DNA of 64,000 nucleotides from Alphaproteobacteria bacterium (GTDB taxonomy: Bacteria; Pseudomonadota; Alphaproteobacteria; Caulobacterales; Hyphomonadaceae). Positions 52,209 through 62,058 of the stretch are shown here, piece by piece. The position numbers and the translations under genes were made by a program. Location: positions 36,522 to 100,521 of the forward strand of contig JAAEZZ010000007.1 in the NCBI GenBank assembly GCA_018222605.1, given 5' to 3'. The notes under the pieces are model-generated. The model was not told the DNA's origin. It did no database searches and was given only the letters and a program-made list of their open reading frames with translations. The first letter of the stretch is position 1. The number at the start of each line of letters is the position of its first letter.

Positions 52209-53063
52209 ATGACATCAGATGGCAGCACCGCCACGCAGGACGAGGCGGAAGAAGACCTGACTCTCGGCAGCAAACTGAAGCGGGAGCTGAGGGAATGGGC
52301 GATGACGCTGGCCTTCTTCGTGCCGGCGTTCATGCTGTTCACGGGCCTGTTTTATGAACAGCGGGTGATTCCCTCCGAGAGTATGGTGCCGACGTTGCAG
52401 GTGACGGACCGCGTGGCGGTGACCAAGTTTGCCTATGGCTATGACCGTTATTCGCTGCCTTTCTCGCTGGGGCGCTTCATCCCGCTGCCATCGGGCCGGG
52501 TCTTTGCCCGGATGCCGAAGCATGGCGATGTCATTGTGTTCGAACACCCGCATACGGGCCGCGTCATGATCAAGCGCCTGATCGGCCTGCCGGGCGATAC
52601 GGTGCAGATGATTGGCGAGCAGCTGTATCTGAATGGCGAACCGGTCGACAGCGAACTGGTGCGCAAGGTGCGCTACACGCCGCATGGAACGAACATCCTG
52701 CGCACGGCCTTTGAATGGCGCGAGACAATTGGCGACAAGAGCTGGGCCACCTATCGCGGCAACAAGGGCGACTGGGGCGACAATACAGACCTGTTCGTCG
52801 TGCCTGAAGGCTATGTCTTCATGATGGGCGATAATCGCGACAATTCCCTCGACAGCCGCTTCCCGAGCGGACACTGCCCTGCAGAGAATGGTGTCGTCGA
52901 CCGGGCCGGATGCCCGCTGCGCGTGCCTGCAGAAGAGGCATCGATCGGCTTTGTGCCGCTGGATCATCTGATCGGGCGGGCAGATACGGTGTTGATGAGC
53001 TTCTATTCCTGCAAACTGCAGGATGATGAGAAGTGTGCGAAGAGGGTCTGGAAGGGCCTCTGA
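52209..53063 (+). CDS. lepB: Signal peptidase I
   Basis: A 284-residue inner-membrane serine protease that removes Sec and Tat signal peptides. A single helix covers about residues 31-50. The catalytic Ser58 lies in IPSESMVPTL and the general-base Lys122 in RVMIKRLIGLPGD; the later box GDNRDNSLDSRF is also present. The ATG at 52209 gives an N-terminal cytoplasmic tail; an open frame upstream overlaps the MBL gene and lacks support. Confidence 0.94.
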   Translation: MTSDGSTATQDEAEEDLTLGSKLKRELREWAMTLAFFVPAFMLFTGLFYEQRVIPSESMVPTLQVTDRVAVTKFAYGYDRYSLPFSLGRFIPLPSGRVFARMPKHGDVIVFEHPHTGRVMIKRLIGLPGDTVQMIGEQLYLNGEPVDSELVRKVRYTPHGTNILRTAFEWRETIGDKSWATYRGNKGDWGDNTDLFVVPEGYVFMMGDNRDNSLDSRFPSGHCPAENGVVDRAGCPLRVPAEEASIGFVPLDHLIGRADTVLMSFYSCKLQDDEKCAKRVWKGL

Positions 53064-53191
53064 TCGCTGCTCCAGCCCACAAGCGGGCACATGTCTGAGT
53101 TGAAAGGTGCCTTGCCGTGCCGGGGCAACCCCGTTAGGGCAATTGCTTGAGTTTTACGCGCGGGTCTCCGCAGGAACGAGTATACGATTTA

Positions 53192-53794
53192 ATGGCGATG
53201 CCAGACCCGACATCGACAGACCGGAAACGCGGGCCGATCATTGTATCGCGTCATGGCCGCCCGGCCCTGGACCGCACAGCTGGCCCGCGCCTGAACTGGC
53301 GCGAGTATCGTGACTGGTGGGACCGGTATGAGGCCGGTGCCCTGGCTGAAGGTCAGGTTGCCCCGGAAGATCTGAAAAAGGCTGTTGCAGACGCTGATCT
53401 GGTGTTTGCCTCCGCGCGTCTGCGGGCGCAGCAGACGGCTGCGAGCGCTGCGCCGCACATGCAGGCGGAGTATGACGCTGTGTTCAATGAAGCGCCGCTG
53501 CCGCCGCCGCTGCTGCCGGGCGTGCGCTATCTGCCGAAGACATGGAACATTCTGGCCCGTGCTGCCTGGCTTAACGGCCATGCGCTGGACGGGGAAAGCG
53601 TGAAGGCGGCTCGCCAGCGGGCCGCAGAGGCTGCGCAGAAATTGCATGATGCTTCAGAGGATACGAAAGTCTATCTGGCGGCTCATGGCTGGTTTAACCG
53701 CATGCTGAGACCGGAACTAAAGAAGCTTGGCTGGAAATGCGCCTATGATGGCGGAGACAGCTATTGGAGCTTCCGGGTTTACGAATATCGGTGA
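53192..53794 (+). CDS. Histidine phosphatase family protein
   Basis: A 200-residue histidine phosphatase with RHGRPALDR near the N terminus (phospho-accepting His), FASARLRAQQTA as the conserved Arg/Ser block, and AAHGWFNRML as the second catalytic His. A TTG at 53147 could add 15 residues, but the ATG at 53192 follows an AGGAACGAG stretch and starts close to the first strand. The substrate is unknown: SixA-like dephosphorylation or a metabolic phosphatase is possible. It is followed after 78 bases by xseB. Confidence 0.78.
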   Translation: MAMPDPTSTDRKRGPIIVSRHGRPALDRTAGPRLNWREYRDWWDRYEAGALAEGQVAPEDLKKAVADADLVFASARLRAQQTAASAAPHMQAEYDAVFNEAPLPPPLLPGVRYLPKTWNILARAAWLNGHALDGESVKAARQRAAEAAQKLHDASEDTKVYLAAHGWFNRMLRPELKKLGWKCAYDGGDSYWSFRVYEYR

Positions 53795-53872
53795 AACCCG
53801 CCTTCAAATGGTTGTGGAGCCCAGACCGGGGCTCTAGTGTCATCTGAAATTCTGAGAAGCGAGACCTGAGGC

Positions 53873-54118
53873 ATGGCTGACGCAAAAGAGAAACCCGTCG
53901 ACAAGCTGACATTCGAGGAAGCCCTGGCCGAACTCGAAGGCATTGTGCGACAGCTGGAAGCCGGTGAAGTCGAACTGGAAAAATCCATCGCGATTTATGA
54001 ACGGGGCGCAGCTCTGAAAGCGCATTGCGATTCCCGCCTGAAGTCCGCCGAGTTGAAGGTGGAGCAGATCGTGCAGGGGGCCAACGGGCCAACCACCGAA
54101 CCTGCCAGCTTCGACTAG
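53873..54118 (+). CDS. xseB: Exodeoxyribonuclease VII small subunit
   Basis: An 81-residue helical protein with LTFEEALAELEGIVRQLEAGEVELEKSIAIYERGAALK, the XseB signature. It binds the large subunit XseA, which degrades single-stranded DNA; xseA is not in the window. It sits directly before ispA (13 bases) and dxs, the conserved xseB-ispA-dxs order of many Proteobacteria. Confidence 0.93.
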   Translation: MADAKEKPVDKLTFEEALAELEGIVRQLEAGEVELEKSIAIYERGAALKAHCDSRLKSAELKVEQIVQGANGPTTEPASFD

Positions 54119-54131
54119 AGAGGGGTCCCGC

Positions 54132-55028
54132 ATGGCGGACGTTGTCGACTTCGAACAGCGCCTGAAGGAAGTTGCCGACAAGGTAACGGTTGCGCTGGAC
54201 CAGCTGATCCCGCCTGCGAGTGGACCCGAGGCTGATCTGATGCGCGCGATGCGTCATGCCGCGCTGGCCAATGGCAAGCGGATGCGGCCTTTCTTCCTGC
54301 TGGAAACCGGCGCGATGTTCGACGCGCCGGAGAAAACCCTGCTGCGGGCAGCGGCAGCGCTGGAATGCGTGCACTGCTACTCATTGGTGCACGATGATCT
54401 GCCCTGCATGGATGATGATGATTTCCGGCGCGGCCAGCCGACCGTGCACAAGGCCTTTGATGAGGCGACGGCGGTGCTGGCCGGGGACGCCCTGCTGACA
54501 CTGGCCTTCAAGATCCTCGCCTCTACCGAGACCCATGATGATGCCGGGGTCCGCACCTTGCTGATCGAGCGTCTGGCCGATTCTTCCGGCGCGCGCGGCA
54601 TGGTGGGCGGCCAGATGATCGACATGCTGGAGAGCGACAGCCCCCGTGATCTTAACACGATCACGCGCATGCAGCGCCTCAAGACCGGCGCGCTGATCTC
54701 CTATGCCACGGAGGCCGGCGCGATCATCGGCCGGGCGCGGGAAGCTGAGCGCAACGCGCTGGCAGGCTTTTCCAATGATCTGGGCCTAGCCTATCAGATT
54801 GCCGATGATCTGCTGGATGCGACAGGCCATGAGGACAAGGTCGGCAAGCCATTGCGGACCGATGAAGAGGCCGGAAAAGCCAATTTTGTGACGATCATGG
54901 GTGTGGACGGCGCGCGGCAGCGGGTGCGCATTCTTGCTGCACAAGCGAAGGAGCACCTCGCAATTTTCCGCGAAAAGGCCCATATACTGCTGCAATCGGT
55001 CGATTTTGTACTCGACAGAACACATTAA
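54132..55028 (+). CDS. ispA: Farnesyl diphosphate synthase
   Basis: A 298-residue trans-isoprenyl diphosphate synthase. The first Asp-rich motif is in [15 protein letters not shown] with two residues inserted between the Asp pairs, as in the bacterial FPP group, and the second is in DDLLDATG. The aromatic residues before the first motif ([11 protein letters not shown]) set the chain length at C15. [10 protein letters not shown] is the usual N-terminal block. It makes farnesyl diphosphate from IPP and DMAPP. Confidence 0.94.
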   Translation: MADVVDFEQRLKEVADKVTVALDQLIPPASGPEADLMRAMRHAALANGKRMRPFFLLETGAMFDAPEKTLLRAAAALECVHCYSLVHDDLPCMDDDDFRRGQPTVHKAFDEATAVLAGDALLTLAFKILASTETHDDAGVRTLLIERLADSSGARGMVGGQMIDMLESDSPRDLNTITRMQRLKTGALISYATEAGAIIGRAREAERNALAGFSNDLGLAYQIADDLLDATGHEDKVGKPLRTDEEAGKANFVTIMGVDGARQRVRILAAQAKEHLAIFREKAHILLQSVDFVLDRTH

Positions 55029-55069
55029 ACAGGACGTCAGAAGACCGAAACAAAAGGTCCAGAAAAAAT

Positions 55070-56992
55070 ATGACCGAGACACGACCGAACCGCTTGCTGG
55101 ATGCGATCAACACGCCGGACGACCTGAAAGGTCGCTCGCGGGCGGAGCTCAAGCAAATTGCCGACGAAGTCCGCAATGAAGTGATTGACGTCGTGTCTGT
55201 GACCGGCGGGCACCTTGGTTCAGGCCTTGGTGTGGTCGAGCTGACCGTGGCCATCCACTCTGTGTTCGACGCCCCGGCGGACAAGCTGATCTTTGACGTT
55301 GGCCACCAGTGTTATCCGCACAAGATCCTGACGGGACGCAAGGACCAGATGCGTACGCTGCGCCAGCCTGGCGGTCTGTCCGGCTTCACCAAGCGCGCCG
55401 AAAGCGAATATGATCCGTTTGGCGCAGCACATGCCTCGACCTCGATTTCTGCCGGCCATGGCTTTGCCAAGGCGCGGGACCTGCAGAATGGCGATAATCA
55501 TGTCATCGCAGTGATCGGCGACGGCTCCATGTCTGCCGGCATGGCCTATGAGGCGATGAACAATGCCGGGGCTGACAAGTCCCGCCTGATCGTGATCCTG
55601 AACGACAATGATATGTCAATTGCCCCGCCGGTTGGCGCGATGAGCAATCACCTGTCAAAGCTCGTCTCCTCACGGCCTTATCGGGGGCTGCGCAGGATTG
55701 CCAAGAAGATGGTTTCGCCAATGGGGCTGGAAAGCCCGGCGCGGCGCGCGGAGGAATATCTGCGCGGCTTTGCTATGGGCGGGACGATGTTCGAGGAGCT
55801 GGGCTTTTACTATGTCGGTCCGATTGACGGGCATGACCTGGATACGCTGATCCCGATCCTTGAGAATGTGAAGGCGATGCGGGAAGGCCCGATCCTGATC
55901 CACGCCGTCACGCAGAAGGGTAAGGGCTATGCCCCCGCCGAGAATTCCGCGGACAAGTATCACGGCGTCTCGAAATTCTCCGTGATTACGGGGGAGCAGT
56001 CCAAGCCGAAGCCGAAAGCGCTGGCCTATCAGAAAGTCTTTGGTCAGACGCTGGCCAAGCTGGCCGAGACGGATGACAAGATCTGCGCGATCACGGCGGC
56101 GATGCCGTCCGGCACCTCAACCGATGTATTTGCCAAGCAATTCCCTGAGCGTCATTTCGATGTCGGCATTGCCGAACAGCATGCGGTGACGTTTGCTGCC
56201 GGTCTGGCAGCCGATGGAATGCGTCCCTTCGCGGCGATCTATTCCACTTTCCTGCAGCGCGGCTATGACCAGGTTGTCCATGATGTAGCGATCCAGAAGC
56301 TACCTGTGCGCTTTGCCATCGACCGCGCTGGTCTGGTTGGCGCAGATGGTGCGACCCATGCCGGCAGTTTTGATATTGGCTATCTCGGCGCGCTGCCGGG
56401 CATGATCTGCATGGCGGCAGCTGATGAGGCCGATCTTGCGCGTATGGTGGTGACCGCCACACAGATTGACGATGGGCCGTCCGCTTTCCGCTATCCGCGC
56501 GGTGAGGGCATCGGCATCGAAATTCCGGAAAACCCGCAGCCGCTGGAAATCGGCAAGGGCCGCATCATGCGCGAAGGCACGACGATTGCCATCCTGTCCT
56601 ATGGCACACGCCTGGCAGAGGCCGAGAAGGCCGCTGACCTGCTGGCCGCGCAGGGCCTGTCTGCGACGGTGGCGGATGCGCGCTTTGCCAAGCCGCTGGA
56701 CGCCGATCTGGTCGAGCGGCTGGCGCGCGAGCATGAAGTGCTGATCACGATTGAAGAGGGTGCCACAGGCGGCTTTGGCAGCTTTGTGCTGGAGCATCTG
56801 GCCAAGGCGGGCGCGCTGGACAAGGGCCTGAAGATACGCCCGATGACCCTGCCCGATGTGTTCCAGGATCAGGATACGCCTTACATGATGTATGAGGCAG
56901 CCGGCCTCAACGCCCGTCACATTGCCGCCCGCGCCATTGAGGCTTTGGGCCGGGGCGACATCGCAGAGATCAACCGGCTGGCCAGCGCCTGA
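55070..56992 (+). CDS. dxs: 1-deoxy-D-xylulose-5-phosphate synthase
   Basis: A 640-residue thiamine diphosphate enzyme, the first step of the methylerythritol phosphate route. [18 protein letters not shown] is the thiamine diphosphate-binding motif, [17 protein letters not shown] and [11 protein letters not shown] are early blocks, [16 protein letters not shown] is the pyrimidine-domain Glu block, and [13 protein letters not shown] is in the C-terminal domain. It is the third gene of the xseB-ispA-dxs cluster, 41 bases after ispA. Full length is present. Confidence 0.95.
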   Translation: MTETRPNRLLDAINTPDDLKGRSRAELKQIADEVRNEVIDVVSVTGGHLGSGLGVVELTVAIHSVFDAPADKLIFDVGHQCYPHKILTGRKDQMRTLRQPGGLSGFTKRAESEYDPFGAAHASTSISAGHGFAKARDLQNGDNHVIAVIGDGSMSAGMAYEAMNNAGADKSRLIVILNDNDMSIAPPVGAMSNHLSKLVSSRPYRGLRRIAKKMVSPMGLESPARRAEEYLRGFAMGGTMFEELGFYYVGPIDGHDLDTLIPILENVKAMREGPILIHAVTQKGKGYAPAENSADKYHGVSKFSVITGEQSKPKPKALAYQKVFGQTLAKLAETDDKICAITAAMPSGTSTDVFAKQFPERHFDVGIAEQHAVTFAAGLAADGMRPFAAIYSTFLQRGYDQVVHDVAIQKLPVRFAIDRAGLVGADGATHAGSFDIGYLGALPGMICMAAADEADLARMVVTATQIDDGPSAFRYPRGEGIGIEIPENPQPLEIGKGRIMREGTTIAILSYGTRLAEAEKAADLLAAQGLSATVADARFAKPLDADLVERLAREHEVLITIEEGATGGFGSFVLEHLAKAGALDKGLKIRPMTLPDVFQDQDTPYMMYEAAGLNARHIAARAIEALGRGDIAEINRLASA

Positions 56993-57037
56993 GTTTCTGA
57001 CTGAAAAGCAATTTGCGGCCGGGCGCGAACACGTCTT

Positions 57038-57664
57038 ATGTGCCGCACCATGCGATGTATTTCTCTTTCAACCGTTGCGGCGGCGGCCTTGCTGCTGGCC
57101 GCATGTGCCACAGCGCCGGAAGCGACGGATACAGGCCCTCCGCCGGAAACCGTCATTGCTCAGGCGTTAGTGGAGACCAATCCCTATGATGCCGAGCAGT
57201 CCCTGACGAATTTGCTGGCCAGACCCTCCCTGACAGATGCGCAACGCGCTGAAGCGCTGTACCATCGCGGCAGTCTGCGCCGTCAGGGCGCGGACGATCG
57301 GCGGGGTGCCGTGGAAGACTTCAAGGCAATGCTGGCGCTGGCGCCTGACTCACCCCTGGCCCCCAATGCCACAGCAGAGCTGGAATTCGCCACGAAGGAT
57401 GTCGCCGCGATTGAAGCCTCCATGAACCGCTTCCTGACGCTGGCGCAGTGGTTTGACGGCACATGGGTGCTGGGTGACCACGAACTGGCGGTCGAGCGCT
57501 ACAAGAAGTCCGGCCTGGCGCCGACGCCCGAACAGGTGAAAACCCTGCGCGAGGCAGGCTATATCTGTCAGACGGGGACGAGCGAGTCTCCGTTGAAGCA
57601 ATTTGCCGGTGACCGGGATGATCTTGATGGCATGGATTGGTGTGCAGAAGAGCTGACAAGCTGA
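57038..57664 (+). CDS. Lipoprotein with helical repeats, first of a tandem pair
   Basis: A 208-residue lipoprotein with a LAAC lipobox (Cys23) and a mostly helical mature part with TPR-like pieces (AEALYHRGSLRR, GAVEDFKAMLALAPDSP). It ends with a segment GYIC and about 30 residues later DWCAEE. The next gene encodes the same layout with GYLC and RFCDFG, so the pair probably arose by duplication. The ATG at 57050 could also serve. Function is unknown; periplasmic scaffold is a guess. Confidence 0.75.
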   Translation: MCRTMRCISLSTVAAAALLLAACATAPEATDTGPPPETVIAQALVETNPYDAEQSLTNLLARPSLTDAQRAEALYHRGSLRRQGADDRRGAVEDFKAMLALAPDSPLAPNATAELEFATKDVAAIEASMNRFLTLAQWFDGTWVLGDHELAVERYKKSGLAPTPEQVKTLREAGYICQTGTSESPLKQFAGDRDDLDGMDWCAEELTS

Positions 57665-57761
57665 AAAGTCACACAAAATCCACAATACGGCCCTGTCCGC
57701 GCGCTGCTTGTTTCTGTACGAACGGGGAAGATCACAGCCCAGTCCTGATGGAGACACCCTT

Positions 57762-58409
57762 ATGATTCGTTCCGGCCTTGTCCTTGCCGCCTCAGCCCTC
57801 GTGCTGGCGGCCTGTTCTACTGCGCCCTCCACGACGGATAGCGCGGCGACCCCTGCGGTGACCCAGCCCGTTGATGAGTTTGCCCTTGCGATGCAGACGG
57901 TGAACCAACTGGTCGATGCAGGAAATACCCAGACGGCGATTGATCGGCTAACCCAGCTGACCGGCGATCCGGACCTCAGCCGGGAAGAGCTGGCCGAAAC
58001 ACTGCTGCGCCGCGGCGAGCTTCGCTTCAGCGAACAGGGCTATGACCTGATGGGTGCGATCAGCGACTTTGAAGAGATCATCAATGACCTGCCGCAGACC
58101 GAGGCCTATTCCGCCGCCGTTCCGATGCTGGACATTGCTCGCGGCAAGGCGACGTCTCTGAACACGCTACTGGTGCAGCCGGAAACCACACGTCAGGAGA
58201 AGTTCAACATCCTGATGGAATTGGGCCAGCATGAGGAAGCAATCGACCTGATGATCCAGAGCAATTTGACGCCAGACAACGACACATTGGTGGCCATGTA
58301 CCAGATCGGCTATCTCTGCGAAGGCGATGAGCTGACCGGCCGTGAGTATGACGCCATCGAGCCGGATGGCACTGAGCGCACGCTGCGATTCTGCGATTTT
58401 GGGAAATAA
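57762..58409 (+). CDS. Lipoprotein with helical repeats, second of a tandem pair
   Basis: A 215-residue lipoprotein with a LAAC lipobox (Cys18), a Thr/Ala/Pro-rich spacer and helical repeats (FALAMQTVNQLVDAGNTQTAIDRL, LLRRGELRFSEQGYDLMGAISDFEEIINDLP). The C-terminal GYLC and RFCDFG align with those of the preceding gene. The block LTGDPDLSREELAETLLRRGELR parallels LARPSLTDAQRAEALYHRGSLR there, which supports duplication. The start at 57762 follows GGAGAC. No family known to me. Confidence 0.78.
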   Translation: MIRSGLVLAASALVLAACSTAPSTTDSAATPAVTQPVDEFALAMQTVNQLVDAGNTQTAIDRLTQLTGDPDLSREELAETLLRRGELRFSEQGYDLMGAISDFEEIINDLPQTEAYSAAVPMLDIARGKATSLNTLLVQPETTRQEKFNILMELGQHEEAIDLMIQSNLTPDNDTLVAMYQIGYLCEGDELTGREYDAIEPDGTERTLRFCDFGK

Positions 58410-58448
58410 GAGCCGAGCGTCTTTTTCTCTTACAGATTTTGCAAAATA

Positions 58449-58488
58449 TGGCCCCTGAATCCCTGCAAGTGCAGCGGTTCAGGGGCCA
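58449..58488. terminator. Long hairpin, probable terminator or attenuator
   Basis: TGGCCCCTGAA...CTGCA-ag-TGCAG...TTCAGGGGCCA: an arm of 19 bases with one G-T pair and one mismatch. It sits 39 bases after the second lipoprotein gene. The following bases (TTCTG) are a weak T-run, so termination on the plus strand is likely but not certain. A perfect 12-base palindrome ATTTTGCAAAAT (58436-58447) lies directly upstream. Confidence 0.6.
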
Positions 58489-58603
58489 TTCTGTCGCAGG
58501 CAGTGCCATTTTGCTGAAAATTCGCCGCTGATCACCGAGTTTTGTCTTCATTCCTCAGCCGTGGCGTGATTGTGTGTAGGAAACATACAATCAGAGGAAA
58601 CCC

Positions 58604-60352
58604 ATGCCCGCCGATACTTTGCCAAACTGGCCCGCCATGTCGATTGCCCAAGCCAATGAAATGCTGGCGGGGCCGGGCTCTCCGCTCGAACTGGAAGATG
58701 CCGTCATCGATGGCGTCGAGATGAAGGTCTACAAGAACGCGCCGCCGACGATCCCGTTTATCCTGGCACTGGCCGAGTCCCAGTTCCCTGACCGCGATTA
58801 TATCGTTTACGAGGATGAGCGCGTCACCTTCAAGGCGATGGCAAAGGCCGTCCGCGCCCTGGCCGCCGTGATGCGCGATACCTATGGCGTCAAGAAGGGC
58901 GACCGGATCGCCGTCGTGATGCGCAACTATCCGCAATGGCCCGTCGCCTTCTATGCGGCGCTCAGCCTCGGCGCGATTGCTACACCGATGAATTCCTGGT
59001 GGACCGGTGACGAGCTGGAATACGGGTTGTCCTTCGCCGAGGTGAAGCTTGCTGTGGTCGATCCGCAGATTTTTGAGCGCGTGCGCGGGCACTGGGATAA
59101 CCTGCCACATCTGGAGCATATGATCATCGCCCGGGATTCCGATGAGGAGCACAATGACCCCCGGATTGGCTCTCTGGAAGATTATATCGGTGATGCCAAT
59201 AGCTGGAAGGATTTGCCGGAAGGCAGCTGGCCGGAAACTGATCTGGGCCCGGAAGACAGCGCCACCATCATGTATACATCCGGCACCACGGGAAAACCGA
59301 AAGGGGCGCTCGCAACCCACCGGGCGGTTGTGTCCAACATGTTCAATTCCATGACGTGTCAGGCCCGCATGTTCCTGCGCAAGGGAGAGGCCCCGCCAGA
59401 GCCGGACCCGGAAGATCGCCGCGCTACATTGCTGGCCATTCCGTTCTTCCATGCGACGGGCGCATTCGCCATCCTGCTGCCGTCTGCCCTGCGCGGAGAC
59501 AAGATTGTCTCCATGTACAAGTGGGACGCAGACAAGGCGCTACCGATCATCGAAAAGGAAAAGGTTTCGGCTGTGGGCGGCGTGCCGACCATTGCCTGGC
59601 AGATCCTGGAACATCCGGACCGGGACAAATATGACCTGTCCTCCATTCAGGCCATTTCCTATGGCGGCGCGCCATCTGCGCCGGAACTGGTCTCCACGAT
59701 CAAGAAGCGCTTCCCGGAAGCTGCGCCCGGCAATGGCTGGGGCATGACGGAGACCTGCGCCACGGCGACGCTGAACATTGGCGAGGATTATGTGAACCGT
59801 CCGTCCAGTGCCGGCGCGCCGCCCAAGGCGGTTGTGCTGAAAATCTGTGATCCGGACGGCAATGAAGTGCCGACCGGTGAAGTGGGCGAGCTGTGGTGTA
59901 AGGGCCCGATGAATTGCAAGAAATATTGGAACCGTCCGGACGCGACGGCCGAAACTTTCCGCGATGGCTGGGTTGTGACCGGAGACCTTGCGCGTCTGGA
60001 TGAAGAGGGCTTCCTCTATCTGGTCGACCGCGCCAAGGACATGCTGATCCGCGGCGGCGAGAACGTCTACTGCATCGAGGTGGAGAATGCACTCTACGAA
60101 CATCCAGCCGTGATGGACGCGGCGGTTGTCGGTATTCCTCACAAGGTGCTCGGCGAAGAAGTCGGCGCTGTCGTGCAACTGAAGCCCGGCATGACCGTGA
60201 CGGAAGAAGAGTTGCGCCACCATGCTGCGAAACATCTTGCTGCATTCAAGGTGCCGGTTGAAATCCACTTCATGGACGAGCCGCTGCCGCGCAATGCAAA
60301 CGGCAAGATCCTGAAGCCCGTTCTGCGGGAGCAGTTCAAACCCAGAGGATAA
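58604..60352 (+). CDS. Acyl-CoA synthetase (class I adenylate-forming enzyme)
   Basis: A 582-residue ligase activating a carboxylic acid to its acyl-CoA through an acyl-AMP. The core motifs are IMYTSGTTGKPKGA (A3), WGMTETCA (A5), TGDLARLDEEGFLYLVDRAKDMLIRGGENVY (A7-A8) and NGKILKPVL with the C-terminal catalytic Lys (A10). The N-terminal part is longer than in acetyl-CoA synthetase, suiting medium- or long-chain fatty acids or an aromatic acid. The aldo/keto reductase gene follows after six bases, so the two are co-transcribed. Confidence 0.87.
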   Translation: MPADTLPNWPAMSIAQANEMLAGPGSPLELEDAVIDGVEMKVYKNAPPTIPFILALAESQFPDRDYIVYEDERVTFKAMAKAVRALAAVMRDTYGVKKGDRIAVVMRNYPQWPVAFYAALSLGAIATPMNSWWTGDELEYGLSFAEVKLAVVDPQIFERVRGHWDNLPHLEHMIIARDSDEEHNDPRIGSLEDYIGDANSWKDLPEGSWPETDLGPEDSATIMYTSGTTGKPKGALATHRAVVSNMFNSMTCQARMFLRKGEAPPEPDPEDRRATLLAIPFFHATGAFAILLPSALRGDKIVSMYKWDADKALPIIEKEKVSAVGGVPTIAWQILEHPDRDKYDLSSIQAISYGGAPSAPELVSTIKKRFPEAAPGNGWGMTETCATATLNIGEDYVNRPSSAGAPPKAVVLKICDPDGNEVPTGEVGELWCKGPMNCKKYWNRPDATAETFRDGWVVTGDLARLDEEGFLYLVDRAKDMLIRGGENVYCIEVENALYEHPAVMDAAVVGIPHKVLGEEVGAVVQLKPGMTVTEEELRHHAAKHLAAFKVPVEIHFMDEPLPRNANGKILKPVLREQFKPRG

Positions 60353-60358
60353 GTCCAG

Positions 60359-61369
60359 ATGGTATCCAAGCGACGCATCGGAGACAGCCAAGTCTATCCG
60401 GTAGGCCTCGGCTGCATGAACATCACGCATGCTTATGGCCCGCCCCTGCCGGAAGACGAGGCCAAGGCCCTGCTCGTGCGGGCGGTGGACCTGGGCTATG
60501 ACTTTCTGGATACGGCCACGCTGTACGGCTTTGGCCGCAGTGAAGAACTGATTGGCGAGGCCCTCAAAGATCGGCGCAAGGAGTATTTCCTGGCCAGCAA
60601 GTGCGTGCTGGGCTTCAAGGATGGTCAGCGCACGCTGGACGCCCGGCCGGAGGTGATCAAGGCGGCCTGCGAGGCCAGCCTGAAACGTCTGCAGACGGAT
60701 GTGATTGATCTCTATTACATGCACAGGCCAGATCCGAATGTGCCAATCGAGGACTCGGTTGGCGCGTTGTCAGAGCTGGTTCAGGAAGGCAAGATCCGCA
60801 TGATCGGCCTGTCTGAAATGGGAGAGGAGCATCTGCGCCGGGCCCATGCCGTGCACCCCATCGCCGCGATGCAGAGCGAGTATTCCCTCTGGGTGCGCAA
60901 TCCCGAGATCGCCATCAAGGCGGCGTGTGAGGAGCTGGGCGTGGCGCTGGTCGCGTTCTCACCTGTCGGGCGGGGCTTCCTGGCCGATCCGCCTGTGGAC
61001 CCGTCCAGCTTCCATGAGAGCGATCTGCGCGGCACGATCTTCCCGCGCTTCTTTCCGGAGAACTATTCCGGCAATCTGCCGCTGTTGGAAGAGGCCCGCG
61101 TCTGCGCCAGCGATGTGGGGTGCAGCGTGGCGCAGCTCGCGCTCGCCTGGACGCTGGCCAAGGGCGGGAATGTCATCCCGATCCCCGGCACGACCAGCCT
61201 TCAGCACCTTGAAGAAAACTGGAAGGCAGGCAGCATTCAGCTGTCGGACGAAATGGTTGCGCGTCTGGATGCGCACTTCCTGCCGGAGAAGGCCGTCGGC
61301 CCACGCTACAATCAGCTCGGCCAGTCTGTCGTAAGCACGGAAATGTATGCGTTCGAGACCTCGCAGTGA
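60359..61369 (+). CDS. Aldo/keto reductase
   Basis: A 336-residue aldo/keto reductase. The tetrad is in FLDTATLYGFGRSEELIG (Asp and Tyr), LASKCVLG (Lys) and LYYMHRPD (His). IPGTTSLQHLEENW is the C-terminal cofactor block. It is not closely like the fucose dehydrogenase at 63. The stop overlaps the GTG start of the methyltransferase gene by four bases. The substrate is unknown; a link with the preceding acyl-CoA ligase is possible. Confidence 0.83.
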   Translation: MVSKRRIGDSQVYPVGLGCMNITHAYGPPLPEDEAKALLVRAVDLGYDFLDTATLYGFGRSEELIGEALKDRRKEYFLASKCVLGFKDGQRTLDARPEVIKAACEASLKRLQTDVIDLYYMHRPDPNVPIEDSVGALSELVQEGKIRMIGLSEMGEEHLRRAHAVHPIAAMQSEYSLWVRNPEIAIKAACEELGVALVAFSPVGRGFLADPPVDPSSFHESDLRGTIFPRFFPENYSGNLPLLEEARVCASDVGCSVAQLALAWTLAKGGNVIPIPGTTSLQHLEENWKAGSIQLSDEMVARLDAHFLPEKAVGPRYNQLGQSVVSTEMYAFETSQ

Positions 61370-62058
61370 GCGACGATTCCGACAAGACCTTTCAAAAGAC
61401 CAACGACGGCAAGCCGGTCGCTATGGAAGCGCGCGATCAAGCGGAGGATGGCCGGCGCTATTCGCCTTCTGTCGCGCGCAATCGTGAGCCGATCCTAGAG
61501 GTTTTCCGCGAGCATGTCGGCGAGACAGGGCAGGTGCTGGAGATTGCCTCCGGCACTGGCGAACATGGCGCCTTCCTGACGGAAGCCCTGCCGCCGTTGA
61601 ACTGGACATATTCCGACATTGATGCGGCGAGCCGTGAGAGTCAGGCCGCGTGGCGGCGAGCAGCCCCGCATGAGCGGCTGCATGGTCCCTACACCGTCGA
61701 TGCCTCGGCCCATTCATGGGGCCCGGTTGAGTATCCGGGCCATTGGGATGTGATCGTGTCGATGAACATGATCCACATTGCGCCTTTTGAGGTTGCGCTG
61801 GGGCTGATCGGCGGGGCCGGACGCCTGCTGAAACCCAAGGGTAAACTATTTCTCTACGGACCGTTCGCGCGTCATGGAGAGATTGCGCCGTCCAATGCGG
61901 AATTCAGCGCCAATCTGAAATCGCGTGATCCGCGCTGGGGCGTGCGGGATCTGGATCAGCAGATCGTTCCGCTGGCGGAAGAAGTAGGGCTGAGACTGCA
62001 GCAGGTCATCGAAATGCCGGCCAACAATCTCTGCGTGGTGTTGCAGCGTCAGGCCTGA
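61366..62058 (+). CDS. DUF938 S-adenosylmethionine-dependent methyltransferase
   Basis: A 230-residue methyltransferase of the DUF938 family. Its opening ARDQAEDGRRYSPSVARNREPIL and the SAM loop LEIASGTGEHGAFL are highly typical, and VSMNMIHIAPFEVALGL follows. GTG at 61366 overlaps the previous stop; an in-frame ATG at 61423 would start just before the conserved core and is also possible. Family function is unknown. Its stop overlaps the metG stop by ten bases, tail to tail. Confidence 0.85.
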   Translation: MSDDSDKTFQKTNDGKPVAMEARDQAEDGRRYSPSVARNREPILEVFREHVGETGQVLEIASGTGEHGAFLTEALPPLNWTYSDIDAASRESQAAWRRAAPHERLHGPYTVDASAHSWGPVEYPGHWDVIVSMNMIHIAPFEVALGLIGGAGRLLKPKGKLFLYGPFARHGEIAPSNAEFSANLKSRDPRWGVRDLDQQIVPLAEEVGLRLQQVIEMPANNLCVVLQRQA

